A stretch of 40,880 bases of DNA from Paracoccaceae bacterium. Its GTDB lineage: Bacteria > Pseudomonadota > Alphaproteobacteria > Rhodobacterales > Rhodobacteraceae. The notes below the pieces were generated by a model. The model was not told where the DNA came from. It was given only the letters and a program-made list of their open reading frames with translations, and did no database searches. Within the stretch, counting starts at the first letter, position 1. Each line of letters begins with the position of its first letter. The stretch is from contig JAPPHA010000031.1 in NCBI GenBank assembly GCA_028874915.1, forward strand, positions 1 through 40,880. The letters run 5' to 3'. Of the stretch, positions 8,709 to 18,076 are shown piece by piece. The translations under genes and the position numbers were made by a program.

Positions 8709-9875
8709 TCAGCCCGCAGGCATGCGCGTTTCCACCAGTTCCGCCCAGTAGGAGGCACCGGCCGGAATGATCTCGTCGTTGAAGTTGTATCCTGGATTGT
8801 GCACCGGGGCCGAGTCTCCGTTGCCGATGAGGATGTAGGAACCGGGCCGCGATTCGAGCATGTAGGAAAAGTCCTCGGCGCCCATGAGTGGCGGCGCCTC
8901 GGCAGTCTCCTTTCCGGAGACCCTCTCCGCTACCCGGGCGGCGAAGCCGGTCTCGGCCTCGGCGTTCACCATTACCGGATAGCCACGCTCGTAACCGGTG
9001 GTCGCCGTCGCGCCAAAGACTTCCGCCGTCGCCGCTGCGATTTCACCCACCCGCCGTTCGGCAAGATCCCGGATGCCCTCGTCAAGCGTTCGGACCGTAC
9101 CCTTCAGTCGGGCGGATTCCGGAATCACATTGTAAGCGTCGGTCCCGGTCCGGAAACTGCACACCGAAACCACCACGGAATGCAACGGATCGACATTGCG
9201 TGAAGCAATCGACTGCAGAGCAATGACAATTTGCGAAGCAACCACCGTCGTATCGACAGCTTCGTGCGGTTTGGCAGCGTGGCCTCCCTTGCCCGACACA
9301 TCAATGGTGAACTGGTCGGCGGCTGCGAAGAAGGACCCGCTTCGGATGGCAAACGTCCCCGGGGCCAGCCCGGGCATGTTGTGCAGTCCGTAGACCTCGC
9401 TGATGCCGAATTGGTCCATCATCCCGTCGTCCACCATTTCCCTGCCGCCACCGCCGCCTTCCTCCGCAGGCTGAAAGATGACCACGGCGGTGCCGTCGAA
9501 ATTCCGCGTTTCCGCCAGGTAGCGTGAAGCCCCGAGAAGCATGGCCGTATGCCCGTCGTGACCACAGGCATGCATCTTCCCGTCCGTTTCCGACGCATAG
9601 TCCAGCCCCGTGGCTTCCTGGATCGGCAGCGCATCCATGTCGGCGCGGAGACCCACCGTCAGGCCGCTGGCAACAGATTTCCCCCGGATCACGCCGACAA
9701 CGCCGGTTCGTCCGATCCCGGTGACAACCTGATCGCATCCGAACGCCTTGAGCTTCTCCGCCACGAGAGCGGACGTCCGGTGGGTATCGAACAGGAGTTC
9801 GGGATTTCGGTGGATGTCCTGGCGCCAGGCGGCGATTTCGTCATGGAGATTGGCAAGTCGGTTCTTGATCGGCAT
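8709..9875 (-). CDS. M20D amidohydrolase (hippurate hydrolase / aminoacylase type)
   Basis: 388 residues. Enzymes of this family cleave the amide bond of N-acyl amino acids in the cytoplasm with a two-metal centre. Visible ligands and signature: LRADMDALPIQE (about 77-87), HACGHDGH (102-109, with Cys104, His106 and His109) and FQPAEEGGGGG (Glu138/Glu139). The C-terminal MGAEDFSYML is the usual last metal-binding block. The ATG at 9875 is chosen because MPIKNRL matches family N-termini and AGGAT lies upstream; an ATG 16 codons earlier gives an untypical extension. It is the last gene of a - strand run, 82 nt after the ArgE-like gene. With the polyamine-type importer upstream, a role in deacylating an imported N-acyl compound is plausible; the substrate is not readable from sequence. 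Confidence 0.9.
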   Translation of the reverse strand: MPIKNRLANLHDEIAAWRQDIHRNPELLFDTHRTSALVAEKLKAFGCDQVVTGIGRTGVVGVIRGKSVASGLTVGLRADMDALPIQEATGLDYASETDGKMHACGHDGHTAMLLGASRYLAETRNFDGTAVVIFQPAEEGGGGGREMVDDGMMDQFGISEVYGLHNMPGLAPGTFAIRSGSFFAAADQFTIDVSGKGGHAAKPHEAVDTTVVASQIVIALQSIASRNVDPLHSVVVSVCSFRTGTDAYNVIPESARLKGTVRTLDEGIRDLAERRVGEIAAATAEVFGATATTGYERGYPVMVNAEAETGFAARVAERVSGKETAEAPPLMGAEDFSYMLESRPGSYILIGNGDSAPVHNPGYNFNDEIIPAGASYWAELVETRMPAG

Positions 9876-9957
9876 GGTCGTGGATCCTTCTGCGTGCGGG
9901 TTCACCGCTCTTCGGGAGATCAAGGGTTCGGTCGACGATTCAAGACTCTCGTCAACG

Positions 9958-11145
9958 TCAGTCTGAAAGTGTCCGGGTCAGTCGTTGCAGGAAACCGGCG
10001 CAGGCGTCGATCTGCCGGCGGGCGATGAATTCGTCCGGCTGGTGCGCCTGGTCGATCGACCCGGGGCCACAGACGACGGTCGAATACTTCGCCGCCTGGA
10101 ACTGCCCCGCCTCGGTCCCGTAGGAGACGACGCCGGTTTCATTGTCGCCGTTGAGCTGCCGCACCAGCCTTTCCGCGGCACCGTCCGCTTCGGGACTGAG
10201 GCCGGGGATGTGGACAGGGTCAGAGACGTAAACGGCGGCCTCCGGGTGCGCGCTCCGGATGTCGGAATCGACGTCGGAGGCGAAGCTGCGGTAGCGTGCG
10301 ACCCAATCGTCCGGATCATCGCCCGGCATGCAGCGAATGTCAGTGGAAAACCGGCAATGTCCGGCCGTAATGTTGGTGGCGGTTCCACCGGAAATCATGC
10401 CGGCATGGAGCGTTGTCCAGGGCGGGTCGAAACCGGCCTCGTCTGCATTGGGCCCCGTGCCCTCGGCGCTCGCAGCCTGCCGATTCTCGTCGGTTCGATC
10501 CTGAAGCCAGCACACGAGTCGCGCCGCTGTCATGACGGCGGAAACCCCGAGATGCGGCTGACAGGAGTGTACCTCCCGACCCCTGACGCGGGTCTCGAAC
10601 CCGGCGAAGGTCTTGTGCCCGGTGACCAGCTTCATCATCGTCGGTTCTCCGACAATGACCGCCTTCGCAGGGGCGAGTCGTTGTGACATTTCGGCGATCA
10701 TCGACGGGGCTCCCAGGCAGCCGACTTCCTCGTCGTAGGAGAGCGCAAGCTGAACCGGCCGCTTCAGGCGCGCGGCCCGCCATTCCGGCACAAGCGCCAG
10801 TACGGCCGCAATGAATCCCTTCATGTCCGCGGTTCCGCGGCCGTAAAGGCGGCCGTCCTGTTCCCGGAGCCGGAACGGGTCCCCGGACCAGGCCTGATCG
10901 GCCACCGGAACCACATCGGTATGCCCCGAGAGGATGACGCCGCCTGCCACATTCGGGCCGATCTGGGCATAGAGATTGGCCTTGGTTCGTTCCACATTGA
11001 AGACCAAATGGCTGTCAACGCCATGGTCCCGCAGGAAATCACGCACGTACCCGATCAGTGCGAGATTGCTGCCACTGGACACCGTCGGAAAACCGACGAG
11101 CGTCTCGAGAATCTCGACCGCGTCGCAACTCGCTGCTGTGTTCAT
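9958..11145 (-). CDS. argE: Acetylornithine deacetylase-like M20 hydrolase
   Basis: 395 residues, normal for the ArgE/DapE/CPG2 group. It would remove an acetyl group from N2-acetylornithine or a related N-acyl amine. Motifs: SGHTDVVPV (His75, Asp77), GRGTADMKGF (bridging Asp107), SYDEEVGC (catalytic/ligand Glu139-Glu140), EPTMMKLVTGHKTF, and the dimerisation domain containing MISGGTATN. The start ATG at 11145 has an AAGG-like site upstream. Because the gene lies in an importer/aminotransferase cluster rather than with arg genes, its real substrate may be a different N-acetylated amine; the argE symbol means family likeness. Confidence 0.8.
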   Translation of the reverse strand: MNTAASCDAVEILETLVGFPTVSSGSNLALIGYVRDFLRDHGVDSHLVFNVERTKANLYAQIGPNVAGGVILSGHTDVVPVADQAWSGDPFRLREQDGRLYGRGTADMKGFIAAVLALVPEWRAARLKRPVQLALSYDEEVGCLGAPSMIAEMSQRLAPAKAVIVGEPTMMKLVTGHKTFAGFETRVRGREVHSCQPHLGVSAVMTAARLVCWLQDRTDENRQAASAEGTGPNADEAGFDPPWTTLHAGMISGGTATNITAGHCRFSTDIRCMPGDDPDDWVARYRSFASDVDSDIRSAHPEAAVYVSDPVHIPGLSPEADGAAERLVRQLNGDNETGVVSYGTEAGQFQAAKYSTVVCGPGSIDQAHQPDEFIARRQIDACAGFLQRLTRTLSD

Positions 11146-11322
11146 GCCTTGGATGTCCCGGAAATCGGTGGCGGCCCTGTACTCCCGCCGGACGCGGGCG
11201 ACAACATAGCCGCGCGTCCTTGAGGCCGCAACGCGATCCTGCGCAACGCTTCCATTCGCCGCGCCTTGACGGTCCGGTCCCGATCCGGCGCTCCCTCAAG
11301 GCAGCCCGAAGTCGTCGCGAGA

Positions 11323-12408
11323 TCAACGGAGAAGAAGAACGGAATCCGGCCCCCAGCCAATCCGCGCCCGATCTCCGGGTTGCAAGACCCGCCGCCCGGC
11401 CGTGTTCCGCATCGCCAGGGTCACCGGCTTCCCGATGCCGTCAATCTTGACATCGTAGTAGGTCATGTCGCCGAAGTACTGGACCTCGTCGATTTCACCT
11501 TCGGTGACTCGGGCCGCCACGTCGGAATCATCGAAAAGCACCGTCAGCATCTCCGGGCGGATTCCCGCAACAATCGGACCCTCGGTCCCGCCAGGTGCCT
11601 GTTCGGCCGGTACGACCACGCGACCGAGACCGGCGACATCGACTTCAACTCCACCGGGCACCGCGCCGAGGACCCGGACGTCAATGAAATTCATCACGCC
11701 GATGAAACCCGCGACCCGGCGGTCAACCGGTCGCCGGTAGAGATCCTGGGGCGAAGCCAATTGTGCGATGTCCCCCTCGAACATTACCGCGACCCGGTCC
11801 GACATCGTCAGCGCCTCTTCCTGGTCGTGGGTCACAAGGATGAAGGTGATGCCCACCGCCCGCTGCAGGTGCCGCAGTTCCGACTGCATCTGTTCGCGGA
11901 GTTTCTTGTCAAGGGCCGAAAGCGGTTCATCAAGGAGCAATACAGTGGGTTTGAGCACCAGCGCCCGGGCCAGCGCAACCCGCTGACGCTGGCCACCGGA
12001 GAGTTCATGGGAATGTCGGGCTCCGAAACCCTCGAGACCGACCATCGCCAACGCATCATCAACCTGCCGTTGCCGTTCGTTTCGGTCCTTGATCCGGACG
12101 CGGAGCCCGTATTCAACATTCTCGGCTACGGTCATGTGCGGAAACACGGCATAGTTCTGGAACACCATGTTGGTCGGACGCCGGTTGGCCGGAACGCCAT
12201 CCATCGGACGGCCACCGATCAGGATGTTCCCGTCCGTCGGCTCCTCAAACCCGGCGATCACCCGAAGGAGTGTTGTCTTGCCACAACCGGAAGGACCAAG
12301 AAGGGAAAAGAATTCCCCGACCCTCACCTCCATCGACACGCCCTTGAGCGCCCGGACGTCGCCAAATGCCTTCTCGATTCCCGTCATCCGGATGATCGGT
12401 TCGCTCAC
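11323..12408 (-). CDS. potA: Spermidine/putrescine-type ABC transporter ATP-binding protein
   Basis: 361 residues, standard length for PotA-type ATPases. Nucleotide-binding motifs: Walker A GPSGCGKTT (38-46), Q-loop FQNYAVFPHMT, signature LSGGQRQR (136-143), Walker B VLLLDEP (156-162), and the switch His in VTHDQEEAL. A TOBE-like C-terminal domain of about 120 residues follows (with PEMLTVLFD and VQYFGDMTYYDV), which is characteristic of the polyamine/iron/opine family. It energises the two permeases encoded directly upstream; the gene overlaps the second permease by 4 nt (12405-12408), so translation is coupled. Substrate specificity lies in the binding protein. Confidence 0.9.
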   Translation of the reverse strand: MSEPIIRMTGIEKAFGDVRALKGVSMEVRVGEFFSLLGPSGCGKTTLLRVIAGFEEPTDGNILIGGRPMDGVPANRRPTNMVFQNYAVFPHMTVAENVEYGLRVRIKDRNERQRQVDDALAMVGLEGFGARHSHELSGGQRQRVALARALVLKPTVLLLDEPLSALDKKLREQMQSELRHLQRAVGITFILVTHDQEEALTMSDRVAVMFEGDIAQLASPQDLYRRPVDRRVAGFIGVMNFIDVRVLGAVPGGVEVDVAGLGRVVVPAEQAPGGTEGPIVAGIRPEMLTVLFDDSDVAARVTEGEIDEVQYFGDMTYYDVKIDGIGKPVTLAMRNTAGRRVLQPGDRARIGWGPDSVLLLR

Positions 12409-13223
12409 AGGAATCCTCCCGATGCCTCGGTGCCGGTCCGGCGGGCCCCCAGTCGCCGGACATATTCCGCCGCCACCAGGAGACAGAGCGAGACGACCAG
12501 GAGAATCGTCCCGAGCGCCATCAGGCTCGGCAGCCGCTGCGGAAACCTGACCAGGCCCCAGATGTAGACCGGCAGGGTCGCGTCCGTACCGGACAGGAAA
12601 AAGGCAATGATGAATTCGTCGAGTGATATCGTGAAGGACACGAGCAGGCTGGCAATGATCCCGGGTGCAACCAACGGCAACGTAATCAGCATAAACGTCG
12701 CGAAATGGCTTCGCCCGAGATCATGGGATGCCTCCTCGTAGCTACGGTCGAGACCCTGGAAGGATGCACTCAGAATCGCGATGCAAAACGGGGTACAGAT
12801 GAGAACATGGCCGAGGATGATACTCCATAGCGAGAGATTCAGTCCGAGTTGAAGAATGACCACCAGGAGCGAAACACCGACGATGATCTCCGGAAGCACG
12901 AGCGGCAGCATCACGAATCCCATGACACCCTTCTTCCACGGGAACCGGTAACGGGTCGACGCCCGAGCTGCAAAGGTCCCAAGGATGGTCGCAAACACCG
13001 CGGTAATCACCGCGATGATCAGACTGTTGCGCGTGGCATCGAACAACGGTTCCGTGTCCAGGAGCAACCGGAACCAGTCGAACGTGAATCCGCTCAGTGG
13101 AAAGGCGACGACGCGACTTGAATTGAAGGCGAAGACCGGCAGCAACACGGCCGGTGCGTAGAGAAAGACCAGGAACACCACCAGGTAGACGTGCAACCAG
13201 GTCAGCTTGCCAACTGTCCTCAT
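12405..13223 (-). CDS. potC: Polyamine-type ABC transporter permease (PotC-like)
   Basis: 272 residues with six predicted membrane helices. The EAA loop that contacts the ATPase is clear: SYEEASHDLGRSHFATFMLITLPLVAPGI. The N-terminus LHVYLVVFLVFLYAPAVLLPVF is the standard first helix of PotC/PotI proteins, and DEFIIAFFLSG matches the family's conserved fifth-helix block. It forms the channel with the PotB-like partner. Start and stop both overlap the neighbours by 4 nt. Confidence 0.9.
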   Translation of the reverse strand: MRTVGKLTWLHVYLVVFLVFLYAPAVLLPVFAFNSSRVVAFPLSGFTFDWFRLLLDTEPLFDATRNSLIIAVITAVFATILGTFAARASTRYRFPWKKGVMGFVMLPLVLPEIIVGVSLLVVILQLGLNLSLWSIILGHVLICTPFCIAILSASFQGLDRSYEEASHDLGRSHFATFMLITLPLVAPGIIASLLVSFTISLDEFIIAFFLSGTDATLPVYIWGLVRFPQRLPSLMALGTILLVVSLCLLVAAEYVRRLGARRTGTEASGGFL

Positions 13224-14101
13224 CCGCCCCTCCCGGCCAGGTATCTCCGGTTCAGCCAGAGGAAGACGATCGAGATTGCGCTGACGATCACCATGGCCGA
13301 GATGGCGAGTGCAGCCCCGAGCGGAGCATTGTTGGCCTTCTTGAACTGCAGCTCGATCATGTTGGCGATCATCAGGCCGTTCGGCCCTCCCACCAGCCGC
13401 GGCGTTACATAGTCGCCGATGGTCGGTATGAAGACGATCAGGGCTGCCGCCAGCACGCCGGGCATGGCGAGCGGCAGGGTCACCCTCAGGAACCGGCGGA
13501 CCGGCCCGTCACCCAGGTCCTCGGCGGCTTCCAGAAGCGACCGGTCAATTCTCTCCAGGGCAACATAGATCGGCAGGATGGCGAACGGGACCCAGGCGTG
13601 GCTGAGCGTAAGAACCACCGCGTTCTGGTTGTAGAGGATGAAACTCAGCGGTTCGTCAATGAGGCCGAGGCCAACAAGTGAACCGTTGACGACGCCGTTA
13701 AACCCGAGAATGACTTTCCAGAGAAAGATCCGGATCAGGTAGCTGGTCCAGAACGGTATCGTGATCAGAAAGAGCCACAGGGGCTTTCGCTTCGTCGGAA
13801 CGTGGAATGAAATGAAATAGGCAATCGGGAAAGCGAGAATCACGGTGAACACCGTGACGAGCGCCGAAATCTTCAGCGACCGCAGCATCAAGGCCCGGTA
13901 GATCGGTTCGGTCCAAGCCACCCGATAGTTCTCGAAGGTCAGATCACGATGGATCTCGAGAAAGTCCTGGGTCCAGAAGCTCAGCAGAACGACCAGGGCC
14001 AGCGGCGCCGCCAAAAGCAGGAGCGCATAGGTGAGCGTGGGGCTGACGAGCAGGAGCCCGTTCCTGGCCTCGCGCGAGACCCGGCCCGCGAGCGCCGTCA
14101 T
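13220..14101 (-). CDS. potB: Polyamine-type ABC transporter permease (PotB-like)
   Basis: 293 residues, six membrane segments. Family features: LLVSPTLTYALLLLAAPLALVVLLSF as helix one, a periplasmic loop, FWTSYLIRIFLWKVIL and the EAA loop SLLEAAEDLGDGPVRRFLRVTLPLAMPGV. It pairs with the PotC-like protein to form the inner-membrane channel. It is the first of three tightly overlapping transporter genes; 180 nt separate it from the aminotransferase gene upstream, a gap that holds no recognisable gene or strong terminator. Confidence 0.9.
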   Translation of the reverse strand: MTALAGRVSREARNGLLLVSPTLTYALLLLAAPLALVVLLSFWTQDFLEIHRDLTFENYRVAWTEPIYRALMLRSLKISALVTVFTVILAFPIAYFISFHVPTKRKPLWLFLITIPFWTSYLIRIFLWKVILGFNGVVNGSLVGLGLIDEPLSFILYNQNAVVLTLSHAWVPFAILPIYVALERIDRSLLEAAEDLGDGPVRRFLRVTLPLAMPGVLAAALIVFIPTIGDYVTPRLVGGPNGLMIANMIELQFKKANNAPLGAALAISAMVIVSAISIVFLWLNRRYLAGRGG

Positions 14102-14281
14102 CGCCGCCCTTTCCTTCGGCGAAGTCCCTGCGGATCCTGTCGCAACCGCGACCGCCAGCGATGCCGGTCGTCATTCATGGGGGCCCATCACCGACGATTT
14201 CCCCGTCGGCATTCTGAGCCGGCACGGGTTCAGGCGTCCGCGGCCGGATTGCCCCCCGAAACGCCGTGTCCGACCGCCCGG

Positions 14282-15664
14282 TTACCACAATCGTTCCCGT
14301 GTAAGATCGTCGGCGACCTGACGAAGCGCTGCCGACAGGGTGTCCGCGATGAAATCCACCTCATCCCTGGTGATCACCAGTGGCGGCGACATGACGTTCA
14401 GATGCCCGACCGGCCTGACGATCAGCCCTCGGTTCTCGCAGGCATCGGAGATTCGCTTTCCGATATTGACGGACTCGGGAAAAAGCTCGCGACTGCCCTT
14501 GTCCCGCACACTCTCGACACACATCATCAGCTTGCGCCCGCGGATATCGCCAACGGTCGGCAAGTCCTTCAAGTCCTGAAGCCGGGCCTCGAAGTAGGCG
14601 CCCACCTCAGCCGCATTCCCGAGCAGATCCTCACGTTCGATGATCTCGATGTTCTTGAGCGCCGCCCGGCAGCAAACGGGATGCCCCGAATAGGTCAGCC
14701 CGTTGGTGAACCACCGGTCGGGGTCACCCGAAGCCATGGTCGTGTACATCGGATTGGAGAAGATCACGGCTCCGATCGGCAGGTAGCCGGACGACAGCCC
14801 CTTCGCGCAACAAATCACGTCCGGAACGACACCGAACTCCCCTTCGGAGGCGAACCAGTGGCCAAGGCGGCCGAAACCGGTGACCACTTCATCGGCCACG
14901 AAGAGGATGTCATGTCGTCTGCAGACCTGCCGCATCCGTTGAAGATAGTCATCCGGCGGCACGATAACGCCGCCGGACCCCATCACCGGTTCGGCAAAGA
15001 ATGCGCCAATTCGTTCCGGGCCGACTCGTGCGATCAGTGTCTCGAACTCGTCAACCAGGAAGTCGGTGAGACCGGATACGGAGACATCGGGCGGACGACG
15101 ATATCGGTTCGGTGCCGAGAGGTGGTGAATCCCCTCGGTGATATAGCGAAACTCCGGCGATCGGTCGCCGGACCGCCGTCCGATGGACATCGCCGCGTAT
15201 GTCGAGCCGTGGTAGGAATCCTGCCGTGCGACAACATGCACTTTCTCCGGCCGGCCGGCGCAGCTCTGGAAGAACTGGACCAACCGGAAAGCACAGTCGA
15301 TGGCCGTCGAACCGCCCGTCGTGAACTGGACGTGGTCGAGGCCGGCCGGCGCCAGATCGGCGAGTCGCGCCGCCAGCAATGCGGCCGGCTCATTGGCCAT
15401 GTCGACAAAGGTCGAGGCATAGGCAAGCGTCCGGACCTGCTCCGCGATGGCTTCCGCCATCTCCGCACGACCAAGACCGATGTTCGTGCACCACAACCCG
15501 CCAACGGCGTCGAGATAGGACTTGCCGTTGGAGTCGGTCAGCCGACAACCGGAGCCTTTGGAAACCACCAATTGAGGACCGTCGCGGTCGAAGCTGTCGA
15601 AATGGGTCCAGGGATGCAGGTTGTGGTCGCGGTCCGCTTTCCAGATTTGTTGGGTATCCGCCAT
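14282..15664 (-). CDS. Class III (omega) aminotransferase, putrescine/polyamine-pyruvate type
   Basis: 460 residues, PLP-dependent fold type I. The opening DHNLHPWTHFDSF is typical of SpuC/taurine-pyruvate-like enzymes that move a terminal amino group to pyruvate. Other features: GGLWCTNIGLGR, the phosphate-binding TTGGSTAID, QDSYHGSTYAA, PVMGSGGVIVPP, Asp258 in VADEVVTGFGR (contacts the PLP ring) and Lys288 in CCAKGLSSGY (Schiff base). The ATG at 15664 is preferred over one 36 codons upstream because GAGGAAG lies just before it and the upstream residues do not look like protein. Its position between the binding protein and the permeases of the importer strongly suggests that the imported compound is an amine or omega-amino acid used as substrate. 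Confidence 0.85.
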   Translation of the reverse strand: MADTQQIWKADRDHNLHPWTHFDSFDRDGPQLVVSKGSGCRLTDSNGKSYLDAVGGLWCTNIGLGRAEMAEAIAEQVRTLAYASTFVDMANEPAALLAARLADLAPAGLDHVQFTTGGSTAIDCAFRLVQFFQSCAGRPEKVHVVARQDSYHGSTYAAMSIGRRSGDRSPEFRYITEGIHHLSAPNRYRRPPDVSVSGLTDFLVDEFETLIARVGPERIGAFFAEPVMGSGGVIVPPDDYLQRMRQVCRRHDILFVADEVVTGFGRLGHWFASEGEFGVVPDVICCAKGLSSGYLPIGAVIFSNPMYTTMASGDPDRWFTNGLTYSGHPVCCRAALKNIEIIEREDLLGNAAEVGAYFEARLQDLKDLPTVGDIRGRKLMMCVESVRDKGSRELFPESVNIGKRISDACENRGLIVRPVGHLNVMSPPLVITRDEVDFIADTLSAALRQVADDLTRERLW

Positions 15665-15909
15665 GGGTGGCTTCCTCACGGTCTCCAGCCGGTTGCCGAT
15701 GCGCCGGTCACGGGCGGCCGCGGCGGTTCGACGGCCACCGGATGCGGTGGCCGGGAACCGGGCCTGGTCCATGTTGCGAAACCGGGCAATCCGCCCCTAG
15801 TGTCAATGAACCGAACCGCGGTAACGCCGCGGCCGGAGCCCGTCACCTGCGACGAGACTCCGGCGAACCGCTTCGGGCCGGGCGCGTCCGCGGCCGACGA
15901 CGGCCCCGT

Positions 15910-16965
15910 TCAGAACCCGGCCTTGATCTTTTCGAACTCGGCGATCATCCGCTCACGAAGGGAATGATCCATCGGTTTTTGGGCAAGAAGCGGAACATCC
16001 ACCGCCCCGAGCCCGACCGCATCGAGCACTTCGGTCCCAAGCGCCTCCATCGCGACCTCATTGCCGTGGCCATATCCCCATTCATTGACCAGGTAATCGG
16101 CCGAAGACGGCTCCAGCCACGCGTTGAAATAGTCGTAGACCTTGCTTTCGTCATTGGGTCCGTTGGCGAGATTGACGTATCCGCAGAACCATGTCGACGA
16201 CCCTTCGCGCGTCGATCGATTGGCCACGACGTCGTAGCCGTCTCCCTGCATGGTGACCGGGGTTTCGTTCCACGCCCAGGACACGAGCACCTCGCCACTG
16301 GCCATCAGCTGCGAGAGTTCGGCATTGTCCGCCCAGTAGGTCCGAACATTCTGGTGGGCCTCTCGCATCCATTCGGATGCCTTTTGGAAGTCCTCTTCCG
16401 TCGCCTCGGTCCAGTCGCTCAACCCGATGGCGAGATAGGCGAGGGCGTAGACGTCATCGACGTTGTCGGGGAGGGAAATCCGTCCGGCAAACTCCGGATT
16501 GACGAAGACCGAAAGGCTGTCAACGTCGGCTGCGTCCACGAGATCCGCCCTGTAGGTGACCGCGGTGGAGCCCCAGTCCATCGGCAGGAGATAGTATTCG
16601 CCATCAAACTTGAACGCTTCCTTCATCACCGAATTCACTTCGTCCCAGCGTTCGATCCGGGACGTATCGAGGGGTTCGATCAGCCCGGCCTGCCACCACT
16701 TGGAAACGGATTGGGAACAGGGATGCGACACATCCGCCTGAAACCCCGAGCGGAGCTTCTGAAAAGCTTCCTCCTCTTCTCCGAAAAAGGAAAAGGTCGG
16801 CACGTCGCCATGCATTTCGACGTAGCCCTGAAAGAAGCCAGGATCGTCATAGCCTGACCAGTCAAAGACGATCAGCCCGTCGTCCGCTGCAGTGGCAGCG
16901 GTTCCCGCTCCGGCCAGCAAAAGGCCCGCGAGGCTCGGGCCCGCAAATTTTCTGAAATGACACAT
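15910..16965 (-). CDS. Polyamine-type ABC transporter substrate-binding protein
   Basis: 351 residues. A Sec signal peptide ends near residue 27 (LAGLLLAGAGTAATA-AD); the mature protein begins GLIVFDWSGYDDPGFFQGY, the usual start of PotD/PotF-like proteins. Other family blocks: SHPCSQSVSKWWQAGLIEPLD, PMDWGSTAVTYR and the middle ELSQLMASGEVLVSWAWNE. The ATG at 16965 has GGAGG 8-9 nt upstream, better than any of the earlier in-frame starts. It captures the substrate in the periplasm for the permease pair encoded downstream and is the first gene of the - strand run. Ligand could be a polyamine, opine or related cation. Confidence 0.85.
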   Translation of the reverse strand: MCHFRKFAGPSLAGLLLAGAGTAATAADDGLIVFDWSGYDDPGFFQGYVEMHGDVPTFSFFGEEEEAFQKLRSGFQADVSHPCSQSVSKWWQAGLIEPLDTSRIERWDEVNSVMKEAFKFDGEYYLLPMDWGSTAVTYRADLVDAADVDSLSVFVNPEFAGRISLPDNVDDVYALAYLAIGLSDWTEATEEDFQKASEWMREAHQNVRTYWADNAELSQLMASGEVLVSWAWNETPVTMQGDGYDVVANRSTREGSSTWFCGYVNLANGPNDESKVYDYFNAWLEPSSADYLVNEWGYGHGNEVAMEALGTEVLDAVGLGAVDVPLLAQKPMDHSLRERMIAEFEKIKAGF

Positions 16966-17695
16966 CGGAAAGTCCTCCAGCCGTTTAATCGTATCCGGAC
17001 AGGTAAATCCTGCCACACCTTCTTGGCAAGGCGTTTCGGGGATCGCCGGCCGGTTCCGTCGAAGGCCCCGTCGCGGTTCGTCGTTCACATACGCGCATCT
17101 CGCGAGGGCTCCCTCTGACCGACGTGCCAAATGCGCCATCCGAATTAGGCGGTCACCACGATACAACCTGCCGACTTGCGCCGACGGAAATCAGGACCTC
17201 GGCCGCGGTTTCGATCGACGATGTTTCCGCTCCGCTGTCGTCTTCCGGGGACAGGCAGGAAACGACACCTGTCCTCGCCGGCCGGCGCCGAGACTGAGCC
17301 GGGGTCATTCGTGGGGTCTTTGTCCCGAAACGTCTGGTCTCGACCAGCCGGACAACGAAAAACACACCCTGCCGACGGCTCTGGTTCGGGTCTTGGATTG
17401 GCCGAAAGCCGTCACGGACCGGCTTTCCAAATTGGTCGCCCGGCTTGTCTGTCGGCATTTCAGGGCTATGGGAGTGGCCAGCTGATGCGGGCCACAAGTC
17501 TTGAACGCGTTGCCGTGGTCCGTCACCACGTTCCCCGTGTGGGTGGCGGCCTGTTGCGGCCTCGGGTTGGAGGCGAGTCACCAGAAGCCGTTGAAATCGG
17601 CTTGATGTCCGGCGCGAAGCCGTGGCAGCCTTTCCGGCAGGTGCGTGTGCCCTGGGTCATTCGGCAGCCGCTGCCCGGGGGTCAACCAAGTCACA
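16966..17695. other. Divergent intergenic region; no gene recognised
   Basis: About 730 bases between the binding-protein gene (-) and the possible small gene before bisC (+). Open frames exist on both strands (for example 17153-17581 on the - strand), but none has a ribosome site or a family motif. It must hold promoters for the two outward-facing transcription units; a weak TACGAT -10-like hexamer lies upstream of the binding-protein gene near 16990, without a convincing -35. Confidence 0.4.
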
Positions 17696-18076
17696 ATGGC
17701 GTCGTTTTTCATGGTGATCATTGCTTCCGTCATCGGCGGGACCGCGGACATCGGTCGGGAGGTGCAGATGCAGACCCGTAAGGCGCAGTTCGGCGAAAGC
17801 CCGTTGGCCGGACTGATGATCGACCGGATCACTCCGTGGCACGCGACCAAGCCCGGCAGCGACGACCTGCAGGACAAGGCCTTTGCCCAGCGGCGGCGCC
17901 ACCTAATCGCAGCTGCCGTTGGGACGTATGGTCTTGCAATCTTATCAATTCTCTTGCCAGTGCACGACGCCTGGTGGCCCAGGGGTTGGGATGTCAGCCT
18001 GGCGAGTCCAATGAACGATCGCGATTTCGGGGTGGGATTCCTGGCTGGCACAGCCATGGCGATCACGACGCGATGA
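17696..18076 (+). CDS. Possible small membrane-associated protein, unknown
   Basis: 126 residues from ATG at 17696. Its stop overlaps the bisC start as ATGA (18073-18076), and the first 75 codons have the strong G/C third-position bias of the real genes around it, both arguing for a coding role. Two hydrophobic stretches are visible: FFMVIIASVIGGTA near the N-terminus and LIAAAVGTYGLAILSILLPV near residues 75-95. The start lacks a good ribosome site, and the last third has less typical codon use. I do not recognise the family. It could be the remnant of a longer gene truncated at its 5' end. Confidence 0.35.
   Translation: MASFFMVIIASVIGGTADIGREVQMQTRKAQFGESPLAGLMIDRITPWHATKPGSDDLQDKAFAQRRRHLIAAAVGTYGLAILSILLPVHDAWWPRGWDVSLASPMNDRDFGVGFLAGTAMAITTR

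Noticed and set aside
11266-12567. 433-codon open frame on the + strand
   Set aside because: Antisense shadow of the PotA-like ATPase gene.
13949-15967. 672-codon open frame on the + strand
   Set aside because: Antisense to the permease and aminotransferase genes, which have full family motifs; GC-rich codon bias keeps the opposite frame open. No ribosome site or recognisable domain.
17836-18072. N-terminal extension of the BisC-type reductase
   Set aside because: The frame is open, but the residues are Arg-rich and not protein-like; family N-termini begin at the ATG at 18073.
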